A DNA stretch of 55,298 nucleotides. Source: Aestuariivita sp. (GTDB taxonomy: Bacteria > Pseudomonadota > Alphaproteobacteria > Rhodobacterales > Rhodobacteraceae). This document shows positions 44,361 through 51,928 of the stretch, one piece after another. The notes under the pieces are model-generated. The model saw only the letters and a program-made list of their open reading frames with translations. It ran no database searches and was not told the origin of the DNA. The first letter of the stretch is position 1, and every line of letters starts with the position of its first letter. Where the stretch lies: the NCBI GenBank assembly GCA_026710045.1, contig JAPORU010000093.1, positions 1 to 55,298 on the forward strand, given 5' to 3'. The position numbers were made by a program, and so were the translations under genes.

Positions 44361-46133
44361 GTGAGCTACAAAGTTCTTGCCCGCAAATATCGACCTGAAA
44401 CCTTTGCTGATCTTGTAGGCCAGGATACAATGGTTCGGACACTTGCGAATGCCTTCCGAGCAGATCGTATCGCCCAAGCTTTCATAATGACCGGAATACG
44501 TGGAACAGGAAAAACGACGGCAGCACGCATTATTGCCAAGGGAATGAACTGTATTGGCCGGGACGGAAATGGAGGACCGACTACAGATCCATGCGGAGTG
44601 TGCGAGCATTGTGTTGCCGTTACGGAAGGGCGACATATTGACGTGATGGAAATGGATGCAGCGTCGCGCACGGGAGTCAATGACATACGCGAAATCATCG
44701 ACACAGTAGCGTACAAATCTGTTTCAGCTCGATTTAAGGTCTACATTATCGATGAAGTCCATATGTTATCGACCAACGCATTCAATGCGCTGTTGAAGAC
44801 ACTGGAAGAGCCCCCATCCCACGTTAAATTTATCTTTGCAACAACCGAAATCAGAAAAGTCCCGGTGACAGTGTTGTCACGCTGCCAACGATTCGATCTT
44901 CGACGTATTGATCCTGATACCATGATGTCTCTGCTTCGTCGAATTGCTACCGCGGAGAATGCTAGGATAAGCGACGAGGCTCTCTCTTTGATCGTCCGGG
45001 CCTCCGAAGGGTCAGCACGTGATGCAACGTCCTTACTTGATCAAGCGATCGGTCATGAAACGGGAGAAACGACGGTTGAACATGTGCGTGCAATGATCGG
45101 GTTGGCAGATCGCGGTCGTATCTTGGATTTGATTGACATGATCTTCCGTGGGGAAACGGCGGCGGCACTGACAGAATTTGGAAACCAATATCATGATGGC
45201 GCAGAACCGGTGGCCGTTCTGCGTGACTTGGCGGAAGTGACCCATTGGCTCTCGGTCATCAAGCTAAACCCGAATTCAGCGGACAATCCGGCTATTTCTC
45301 CCGACGAGAAAACGCGTGGTCTTGAAATGTCTGCTTTGTTAAGTATGCGGGTGTTGACGCGAATGTGGCAGATGTTACTCAAGGCGCTGGAAGAAGTTTC
45401 CATTGCGCCCAATCCGAAGATGGCGGTTGAAATGGCCATTATCAGACTGACTCATGTCGCCGACCTCCCGTCTCCAGAGGATCTCGTCAAACAGATATCC
45501 GGTCAAACCATATCCGTGTTGGAAAAATCACAAGCCGTAACGTCTGAAAGCAATTTGGTGTCCGCTCAATCGGTTGATCAGATGACCACCCTTTCCGCAC
45601 ATTCCCACGACAACGTTCAAACTGATTTAAGTGTGACACACCGGACACAAGCTCTTTCGGGTTCTATGACGGCGCTCGCCGAAGAGATGCATCCTGAACT
45701 CATGATGTATCCGACATTTGAGAGCATTGTTAATTTAATCCGTGCAGATTATGATATGCAGTTGACCATAGAAATCGAGAAGTATGTTAAGCTTGTAAGT
45801 TACCAGCCGGGTCGTATTGAATTTGAGCCCAGTCCTTCAGCGCCTAAAGATCTCGCGCATCGACTGGGTCAGAAGTTAAAGGACTTGACCGGAAAGCGGT
45901 GGATCATTGCGGTCACCCGTGAAGGGGGCGGTCCAACACTTGATGAAACACGTAATGAAGAGCACACCAAGCTTGTGAAATTCGTAAATGAACACCGGAT
46001 GTTGAAGGCAACTTATACAGCTTTTCCAAACGCAAGTATTACCGCCATTCGAACGACCGAACAATGTGAAAGTACCGTTCAGTCAAAGGCCTTCTCAGAG
46101 GGTCTTGAAGAACATGAGTGCGATGATGAATAG
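44361..46133 (+). CDS. dnaX: DNA polymerase III subunits gamma and tau
   Basis: Clamp-loader ATPase and replisome organiser. 590 residues with a GTG start. YKVLARKYRPETFADLVGQ opens the protein; GIRGTGKTTAARIIAK is Walker A. A zinc module follows (CIGRDGNGGPTTDPCGVCEHC), then VYIIDEVHMLS (Walker B) and the sensor/arginine finger segment ATTEIRKVPVTVLSRCQRFDLRR. The C-terminal tau-like region is shorter and less conserved. No programmed frameshift site of the A AAA AAG type was seen in the gene. It is the first gene of dnaX-ybaB-recR. Confidence 0.96.
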   Translation: MSYKVLARKYRPETFADLVGQDTMVRTLANAFRADRIAQAFIMTGIRGTGKTTAARIIAKGMNCIGRDGNGGPTTDPCGVCEHCVAVTEGRHIDVMEMDAASRTGVNDIREIIDTVAYKSVSARFKVYIIDEVHMLSTNAFNALLKTLEEPPSHVKFIFATTEIRKVPVTVLSRCQRFDLRRIDPDTMMSLLRRIATAENARISDEALSLIVRASEGSARDATSLLDQAIGHETGETTVEHVRAMIGLADRGRILDLIDMIFRGETAAALTEFGNQYHDGAEPVAVLRDLAEVTHWLSVIKLNPNSADNPAISPDEKTRGLEMSALLSMRVLTRMWQMLLKALEEVSIAPNPKMAVEMAIIRLTHVADLPSPEDLVKQISGQTISVLEKSQAVTSESNLVSAQSVDQMTTLSAHSHDNVQTDLSVTHRTQALSGSMTALAEEMHPELMMYPTFESIVNLIRADYDMQLTIEIEKYVKLVSYQPGRIEFEPSPSAPKDLAHRLGQKLKDLTGKRWIIAVTREGGGPTLDETRNEEHTKLVKFVNEHRMLKATYTAFPNASITAIRTTEQCESTVQSKAFSEGLEEHECDDE

Positions 46134-46164
46134 CAATCAAGAAAGAACGTAGGAAGATAGGATA

Positions 46165-46515
46165 ATGTCGATACCAAATTTTGACTTTAGCAAAATTAAC
46201 GATATGATGGGCGAATTTGCTCAGTTAGCCAGCAAGTTGAAAGAAAAAAAGAAAAAATTGGAGAAAACGATTATTGACGTTGAGGCAGGCGGCGGCTTGA
46301 TCAAGGTGAAGATTAACCTTCTAGGAGTTCTGGAGGGGATTGAAATTGATCCGTCGATTCTTGTGGCGAGCGAAAAAGAGCTCGTCGAAGATCTGTTACT
46401 CGCAGCAATTAAGTCCGCCGAGAAAACGGCCAAAAAGCGCATGAAGGCAGAGATGAGCGAAATCACGGATGGTTTTGATATGCCGGACGCTCTGTCAGAT
46501 AATCTTTTTGGATAG
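46165..46515 (+). CDS. ybaB: YbaB/EbfC family nucleoid-associated protein
   Basis: 116 residues, typical size. KLKEKKKKLEKTIIDVEAGGGLIKVKINLLGVLEGIEIDPSIL has the family's long helix followed by the G-rich beta strand and the conserved V.I...G. Small dimeric DNA-binding protein encoded between dnaX and recR in many bacteria. A run of A residues (46240-46262) encodes the Lys-rich stretch, a place where frameshift sequencing errors or slippage could occur. It lies 31 bases after dnaX. Confidence 0.95.
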   Translation: MSIPNFDFSKINDMMGEFAQLASKLKEKKKKLEKTIIDVEAGGGLIKVKINLLGVLEGIEIDPSILVASEKELVEDLLLAAIKSAEKTAKKRMKAEMSEITDGFDMPDALSDNLFG

Positions 46516-46585
46516 AGCATTACCGTAAAGATACGGTCATTGCGGCCAATCGCCAAAATCTTGTGGTGCCAAACAGTTGAACGTA

Positions 46586-47182
46586 ATGAACACGACCGAT
46601 GATATATCAGCCTTAATCGAGTTGATGGCAAAACTTCCGGGACTTGGTCCGGTTTCCGCGCGCCGGGTGGTTCTGCACTTAATTCGCAATCGCAGCCAGA
46701 AACTTCAAGTGCTGTCAGATCTCATGCAAAGAGTTGCAGCAACTGCGCGTGCCTGCATAAACTGTGGCAACATATGTACGTCCGAAATCTGTGATATATG
46801 TTCCGATGAAAGACGGGATACGGGCAGTCTTTGCGTTGTGGAAGATATCGCAGACCTGTGGGCAATGGAGCGATCACAGGTATTCAAGGGACGGTACTAC
46901 GTTCTTGGTGGTACTTTGTCGGCACTTGATTCCATTGGTCCTGAGACATTGCGAATACCGTACCTTGTTGAACGCGTAAAATCTGAAAAATTTGATGAAG
47001 TTATTCTTGCGCTGAACGCAACCATAGATGGTCAGACAACAGCCCACTATATTGCCGACCAGTTGGATGGGTTGTGTCAGCTGACATCCCTGGCGATAGG
47101 TGTTCCCATTGGCGGTGAACTCGACTATCTTGATGACGGAACAATCTCCACTGCGATGTACGCACGAAGAGCCCTTCAGTAG
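46586..47182 (+). CDS. recR: Recombination mediator RecR
   Basis: Works with RecFO to load RecA on gapped DNA. 198 residues. An N-terminal helix-hairpin-helix region ([25 protein letters not shown]) is followed by the zinc finger [16 protein letters not shown] and a Toprim domain ([28 protein letters not shown]). The C-terminal [19 protein letters not shown] contains the conserved G-GGE segment. The ATG at 46586 (MNTTDDI) is preferred to an upstream in-frame TTG at 46577. Last gene of the dnaX operon. Confidence 0.96.
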   Translation: MNTTDDISALIELMAKLPGLGPVSARRVVLHLIRNRSQKLQVLSDLMQRVAATARACINCGNICTSEICDICSDERRDTGSLCVVEDIADLWAMERSQVFKGRYYVLGGTLSALDSIGPETLRIPYLVERVKSEKFDEVILALNATIDGQTTAHYIADQLDGLCQLTSLAIGVPIGGELDYLDDGTISTAMYARRALQ

Positions 47183-47237
47183 TAAGGGAACTAAGAATTA
47201 GTTTTGTGGCTGCTGATTGTCATGTGATTTCGTGGAT

Positions 47238-48152
47238 TTAGGATCCCGTCAAACAGGTTCCCCGCCGGATCGGAAACCCTCTTAGAAATTCATCGGCAGC
47301 CTGCGGGGCCTTTCCATTTCGTTGCAATCTCAAAATTTGGATCGCACCCGTACCGCACGCGATGGTTAACGCATCGTCAAGAACATCTCCCGGCTTCCCC
47401 CTTTTGTTACGAGGGGAACTCGATAGGAGCTTTACACGATCAGATCCAAGCTTGATCCAGGCCCCTGGAAATGGGGATAATCCACGGATACGGCAGTCCA
47501 CCTCTTCAGCTGTCTGCGACCAGTCAATTTGTCCTTCCGATTTATTGATCTTGTGAGCGTATGTGATACCGCTGGGCGGCTGCGGGGTCGGGACAATGTC
47601 CGCCACCCGTTCAAGTGCGGACACGATCAATTGTGCGCCAAGAGTTGATAATCTGTCGTGGAGATTGGCCGCTGTATCATGTGGATGAATTGGTATTTTT
47701 TTTCTGAGAAGGATGGGCCCTGTATCTAATCCTTTATCCATTTTCATTACGGAGATGCCTGTCTGTTTATCTCCGGCCATGATCGCCCTTTGGATGGGTG
47801 CGGCCCCTCGCCATCGGGGAAGAAGGCTGGCATGAATATTCAGGCATCCAAATCGACTCGCGTACAGAAGAGATTGAGGCAAGATTAAGCCATAAGCCAC
47901 GACAACAATGATATCCGGCGCGAGCGCGGTGACGCCCTCTTGTTGCGCCTTGCTCGTGAGTTCGGTTGGGGAAAATACCTGTAGGCTGTATTCTTCCGCA
48001 CGACTTTGCACGTTGGATTTTCGCAACTTATTGCCTCGACCCGCCGGTCGAGGTGGCTGACAGTATACTCCGACAACGTTATGATCCGCCGCAATTATTG
48101 CATCAAGTGAAGGTACAGCAAAACTTGGTGTACCCATAAAGACGATTTTCAT
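47238..48152 (-). CDS. fmt: Methionyl-tRNA formyltransferase
   Basis: Formylates initiator Met-tRNA with 10-formyl-THF. 304 residues. The N-terminal IVFMGTPSFAVPSLDAI is the family opening; the catalytic NIHASLLPRWRGAAPIQ, GISVMKMDKGLDTGPI and HDKLS-type loop follow. The C-terminal OB-like domain begins near SEGQIDWSQTAEEVDCRIRGLSPFPGAW. It lies downstream of def on the same strand, the usual pairing, with a 254-base gap. Confidence 0.96.
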   Translation of the reverse strand: MKIVFMGTPSFAVPSLDAIIAADHNVVGVYCQPPRPAGRGNKLRKSNVQSRAEEYSLQVFSPTELTSKAQQEGVTALAPDIIVVVAYGLILPQSLLYASRFGCLNIHASLLPRWRGAAPIQRAIMAGDKQTGISVMKMDKGLDTGPILLRKKIPIHPHDTAANLHDRLSTLGAQLIVSALERVADIVPTPQPPSGITYAHKINKSEGQIDWSQTAEEVDCRIRGLSPFPGAWIKLGSDRVKLLSSSPRNKRGKPGDVLDDALTIACGTGAIQILRLQRNGKAPQAADEFLRGFPIRRGTCLTGS

Positions 48153-48406
48153 GACGTTATGCCCGCTCCTTGCTCCAAGAGCACATCACACCTCGATCTG
48201 ATTGAAAGGCCCTTGATCCGGTCATTGATGGTTTTGGCTCCATTTTCGTGAAATCACTTAGGTCTTGCATGCCCATACTTGCTCCATTGTCGTGTCGGAA
48301 GGGGGAACTGTAGCTTTGAGCACCGCGATCTTGATTTGTGGAAATCATCGAGGACTGCTCTTGAGCCCGTGCAGCGGTTTCTTGCTCGGACAGCGTTCCG
48401 GGAAAA
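48153..48406. other. Spacer between def and fmt
   Basis: 254 bases with no supported gene; short frames on both strands lack features. No terminator was recognised, so def and fmt could still be co-transcribed across it. Confidence 0.4.
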
Positions 48407-48925
48407 TCAGGTTCGTGCCAACTCGCGTTTCATTTTTTGCATTTTCCGTGTAATCATTTGACGTTTGACAAGCGTCAGGTAGTCAATAAACAGCTTTCCG
48501 TTTAAATGATCTATTTCATGTTGAATGCAAGTGGCCCATAAGCCAACAAAGACCTGCTGATTGGATTTTCCATTTTTGTCCATCCATGTCACGTCAACTT
48601 CGGCGGGGCGTGTCACGTCCGCAAATTGCTCGGGCAGAGACAAACACCCTTCCTCATGCGTATTCATGTCATCGGAGGCCGCTACGATTTCAGGGTTGAA
48701 CATAATGGTTGGCTGTGGATAGTTTTCATCTGGCTTTATGCAGTCGAGAACAATCAGACGATCCATGATTCCAATCTGCGGAGCGGCCAATCCAATCCCG
48801 GGTGCCTCATACATTGTTTCCAACATATCGTTGGCTAGAATACGCAGCTCGTCTGAAATATCTGAAACCGGTAAAGATTTTTTTTTCAGACGGGAATCCG
48901 GGTAGAGAATGATGTGACGTTTCAT
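48407..48925 (-). CDS. def: Peptide deformylase
   Basis: Removes the N-formyl group from nascent proteins with a metal ion. 172 residues. All three motifs are present: GIGLAAPQIG (motif 1), EGCLSLPE (motif 2, Cys ligand) and QHEIDHLNG (motif 3, HExxH ligands). The second motif has LPEQFADV as the following stretch, within normal variation. It precedes fmt on the same strand. Confidence 0.96.
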   Translation of the reverse strand: MKRHIILYPDSRLKKKSLPVSDISDELRILANDMLETMYEAPGIGLAAPQIGIMDRLIVLDCIKPDENYPQPTIMFNPEIVAASDDMNTHEEGCLSLPEQFADVTRPAEVDVTWMDKNGKSNQQVFVGLWATCIQHEIDHLNGKLFIDYLTLVKRQMITRKMQKMKRELART

Positions 48926-49295
48926 GATTTCTCTCTAAAGGAAGATCCTTATCACCGCAACACATCCTATGGAGTGTGAAGACAAAATGATGCGATGTGC
49001 CGGCGGGGTCGTGGTGTGCGCTATCACGTCGAACCTGCGCATGATTGTGACATTTTTAACCGAGTCAGAATGGTAATACAGGTGTTACGCCATAGAGTTT
49101 TTTTTGAGAGAATCGATTCTCTCGATCAAACCTGTGACATAAAGTGGTAGGCAATCTGTCGGACGTCCTATACGGAGCATCATCCGCATTACGGTCGATG
49201 AAACAAGCTGTTGTAATCTGGATATTGTGGGAACCGACATGTTTGAGGCGCGATGTGAGAGCGGAGCGCGGTCATGGTCATAAAGGAGATACATT
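48926..49295. other. Divergent spacer between def and the MalY-like gene
   Basis: 370 bases. A minus-strand frame (49085-49294; its internal ATG gives MSVPTISRLQQLV) is protein-like but short, unsupported and ends close to the T-run. A perfect 18-base palindrome at 49106-49123 is listed separately. No other element was recognised. Confidence 0.4.
49106..49123. promoter_or_regulatory. Perfect 18-base palindrome
   Basis: GAGAGAATCGATTCTCTC is a perfect dyad without a loop, directly after a run of eight T on the plus strand. It lies about 170 bases from the starts of both def and the MalY-like gene. The geometry suits a dimeric regulator. It is not a terminator: on neither strand do T residues follow the dyad. 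Confidence 0.35.
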
Positions 49296-50468
49296 TTGAA
49301 TTTCGATAGAGTCCTGAACCGCCGAGGCAGCCACTGTGCAAAGTGGGACCTTATGGAAAATCTCTATAATGTTCCAACTGATGAAGGGCTTGCAATGTGG
49401 GTGGCCGACATGGATTTCCAACCCCCGCAGATTGTTCAAGATAAACTCCAAGAGATCTTAAATCATGGTTTCTACGGGTATTTTGGCGATGATCGAGATT
49501 ATTTGGCCGCTATCGTATGGTGGATGAAAACCCGTCACAACTGGGACATCGATCCCAGTTGGATATTTACAACTCATGGCTTGGTCAATGGTACAGCACT
49601 GTGTGTCGAGACATACACCAAGCCGGGGGACGGGGTAATTTTGATGACACCCGTTTATCACGCGTTTGCGCGGGTCATTCGGGCCTCGGATCGTGATCTT
49701 GTCGAATGCGAACTCGTCAATGTCAATGGTCGTTACGAGATCGATATCGAGTTGTGGTCATCTCAACTTGTGGGACATGAGAAAATGTTTATCTTATGTT
49801 CCCCTCATAATCCAGGTGGGCGTGTCTGGACCCGAGATGAGTTACAGATGATCGCGGAGTTTTGCAAATATCATGATTTAGTTCTGGTATCCGATGAAAT
49901 CCATCATGATCTGGTGTTTCCGGATTTCCAACATATTCCCATGGCTCTGGTGGATGCGTCACTCGCTGATCGACTGATCATGATGACATCCGCGACCAAG
50001 ACCTTCAACATTGCGGGTGCTCACTCGGGAAATGTCATCATTGAAGACTCGGGTCTTCGACAGAAATTTTCGACGCGTATGGTCGGTCTTGGATTATCTC
50101 CAAATTCCTTTGGTTTGTTTGCCGCGACGGCTGCTTACTCTCCAGAAGGCGCTCTGTGGGTCGATGACCTTCTGAGATATCTTGATGCAAACCGAAAACT
50201 CTTCGATGACGCCCTCAATTCCATTCCAGGCGTGACTTCTATGGAGTTGGAGTCGACTTACCTTTCGTGGGTAAACTTCGAGGCAACAGGGATGGATATG
50301 TCGGAAATTGTTTTGCGCGTTGAACAGGATGCAAAAATAGCGGCCAACTACGGCCACACCTTTGGGAAAGGCGGTCAGAATTTTCTGCGATTCAATATTG
50401 CAATGCCAAGGTCTCAAGTTGAAGAGGCCGCTCGGCGTTTGGTGCGCGCCTTTTCCGATCTCCAATGA
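49296..50468 (+). CDS. MalY/PatB-type PLP-dependent aminotransferase (cystathionine beta-lyase-like)
   Basis: 390 residues. The start is TTG at 49296, preceded by AAGGAG at a spacing of 7. FDRVLNRRGSHCAKWDL is the MalY/PatB opening, MWVADMDFQPPQIVQ the conserved substrate segment, and CSPHNPGGRVW the PLP-binding Asn region. VLVSDEIHHDLVF holds the Asp and Tyr/His region, and MTSATKTFNIAGAHSGNVII contains the Schiff-base Lys. The family cleaves C-S bonds of cystathionine or cysteine conjugates. It stands alone; a specific substrate is not evident. Confidence 0.92.
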   Translation: MNFDRVLNRRGSHCAKWDLMENLYNVPTDEGLAMWVADMDFQPPQIVQDKLQEILNHGFYGYFGDDRDYLAAIVWWMKTRHNWDIDPSWIFTTHGLVNGTALCVETYTKPGDGVILMTPVYHAFARVIRASDRDLVECELVNVNGRYEIDIELWSSQLVGHEKMFILCSPHNPGGRVWTRDELQMIAEFCKYHDLVLVSDEIHHDLVFPDFQHIPMALVDASLADRLIMMTSATKTFNIAGAHSGNVIIEDSGLRQKFSTRMVGLGLSPNSFGLFAATAAYSPEGALWVDDLLRYLDANRKLFDDALNSIPGVTSMELESTYLSWVNFEATGMDMSEIVLRVEQDAKIAANYGHTFGKGGQNFLRFNIAMPRSQVEEAARRLVRAFSDLQ

Positions 50469-50686
50469 TCAATGTTCTGATCCTTTCTGATCGAATGTTT
50501 CCAGGTTCATGTTCGGATGCAATCTTATTCATTGAGAAATTCCATAGCATAGGATGCCGGACGCTCCTTTCTCGGGCAGAATGGAAGCAATGACGTGAAC
50601 ATATGGTTTCGGCTTTCGTTGATGGATAAAGAGTGAAACAACTTTACCGTACTACCGTCTACCATGATGGACGTCGCGACATGTGA
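50469..50686. other. Spacer between the MalY-like gene and the defence-like operon
   Basis: 218 bases between convergent genes. No terminator with a T-run was found, and no gene is supported. It marks the left edge of a G+C-rich two-gene segment. Confidence 0.35.
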
Positions 50687-51925
50687 TCAGCGTGAGTCGG
50701 TTATGGAGTGTTTTTCGGAATCCTTTTTATGTAACCGAAGGGTGAACTGCTCGTCCTGTTCGACCAGATCGGGTTCGGTATTATTGTGCTCTTTCATACC
50801 CTTGATGATTTTCCGGGGAATCCCCATTCCCATATTTTCCAGATATCGATAGTCGCGCATCATGTCTTTCAACAACTGGTTTCGTGCGGCTCGTGTGCCG
50901 GATCGCATTCGTTCCGGCGTTATGCCGTTGGGTGGCCGACCCGGCGATGTGATTTCCAGCCGGTCAGAATACACCGCCAACTCGACATTGGTATTTGTTA
51001 GCAGGTAGTCGCGATGTATGAGTGCGTTTACGATTCCTTCACGAAGGGCGTCGCGCGGGTAGGTCGTGTACGCCACGCGTCTCCCACCCAGCGTTTCGAC
51101 GACCACAGGCGTATTGCGCTGTATGAAATCCAGGGCCTGTTCGACGAGACCGTTTTCGAGAATGTTTCCGGCTTTATCCAGAAGAGGCGTGATGGGGCCA
51201 CGAAGTGTCGTATGTTCCCGCGCGTCATAATCTTGTTCGGTTCCGGGGTAGGCGACTGCGTCTATCCCGGCGTGTGGCAGGAACCGGTTTGGCGTCTTGC
51301 CGAACAGCAGCATGCCGCCAACGGACACGCCGTCCTCGGTGATGATCTCGGTGTTGAAGAGAAGAGATTCCCATGCATCCTGGTCCTCATTGGATGATAT
51401 GTCTTGCTGGCGGATGTCGCTGAAGTAGTTTCTCAGTCGCCGCTGGTCGAGATCCACATAGGTAGATCCCGACACGGGCCGCAGTTCGGCGCGTACCAAC
51501 CCTCTCCTTTGGAACAGACGTGCGAGCTCCTCCTGACTCGCTTCCCTACTTTGTGTTCCGACACGCATTAGGTATCTTTTTGTACTGTGGTGCCACAGAG
51601 CATGGACGTCGTAGCCGGGGGTTACACGGACGATGGCGATGTCATTGCCGTTCTTGACATCGCGGACCACTTCGAAGAACGGAACAATTTCTGGTTTGAT
51701 CTTGTCTCGGCACACATTCATCACCCACTCTTCGAGATTGTCCCGATTCAGGCCCGTGACCGATCCGTCATCTTCGACTCCGAGAAGAACGATGCCGCCT
51801 GTAAGGTTCGAGAAGGCGACCAGTTCCTTCGCGAGGTCCTGGGTGCTCAGATCATCGCGTTTGAATTCCACACCGGAGTTTTCGCCGTTTGCCAGAATTT
51901 CTAACAACTCGTTGTGTGTCGTCAT
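50687..51925 (-). CDS. Schlafen AlbA_2 domain protein with C-terminal HATPase-like domain
   Basis: 412 residues. The N-terminal AlbA_2 (divergent Schlafen) domain has ENSGVEFKRDDL and ELVAFSNLTGGIVLLGVEDDGSVTGL. A middle part follows (VDLDQRRLRNYF...). The C-terminal ATPase-like domain of the RecG-associated/HATPase_c_4 type has REGIVNALIHRDY, VELAVYSDRLEITSPG and YRYLENMGMGIP. Such proteins act as DNA- or RNA-binding factors and recur in phage-defence contexts, but a biochemical role is seldom known. It starts 3 bases after the PHP-SMC ATPase gene ends, so it is its operon partner. Base composition is richer in G+C than the flanking housekeeping genes. Confidence 0.85.
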   Translation of the reverse strand: MTTHNELLEILANGENSGVEFKRDDLSTQDLAKELVAFSNLTGGIVLLGVEDDGSVTGLNRDNLEEWVMNVCRDKIKPEIVPFFEVVRDVKNGNDIAIVRVTPGYDVHALWHHSTKRYLMRVGTQSREASQEELARLFQRRGLVRAELRPVSGSTYVDLDQRRLRNYFSDIRQQDISSNEDQDAWESLLFNTEIITEDGVSVGGMLLFGKTPNRFLPHAGIDAVAYPGTEQDYDAREHTTLRGPITPLLDKAGNILENGLVEQALDFIQRNTPVVVETLGGRRVAYTTYPRDALREGIVNALIHRDYLLTNTNVELAVYSDRLEITSPGRPPNGITPERMRSGTRAARNQLLKDMMRDYRYLENMGMGIPRKIIKGMKEHNNTEPDLVEQDEQFTLRLHKKDSEKHSITDSR

Positions 51926-51928
51926 ACC

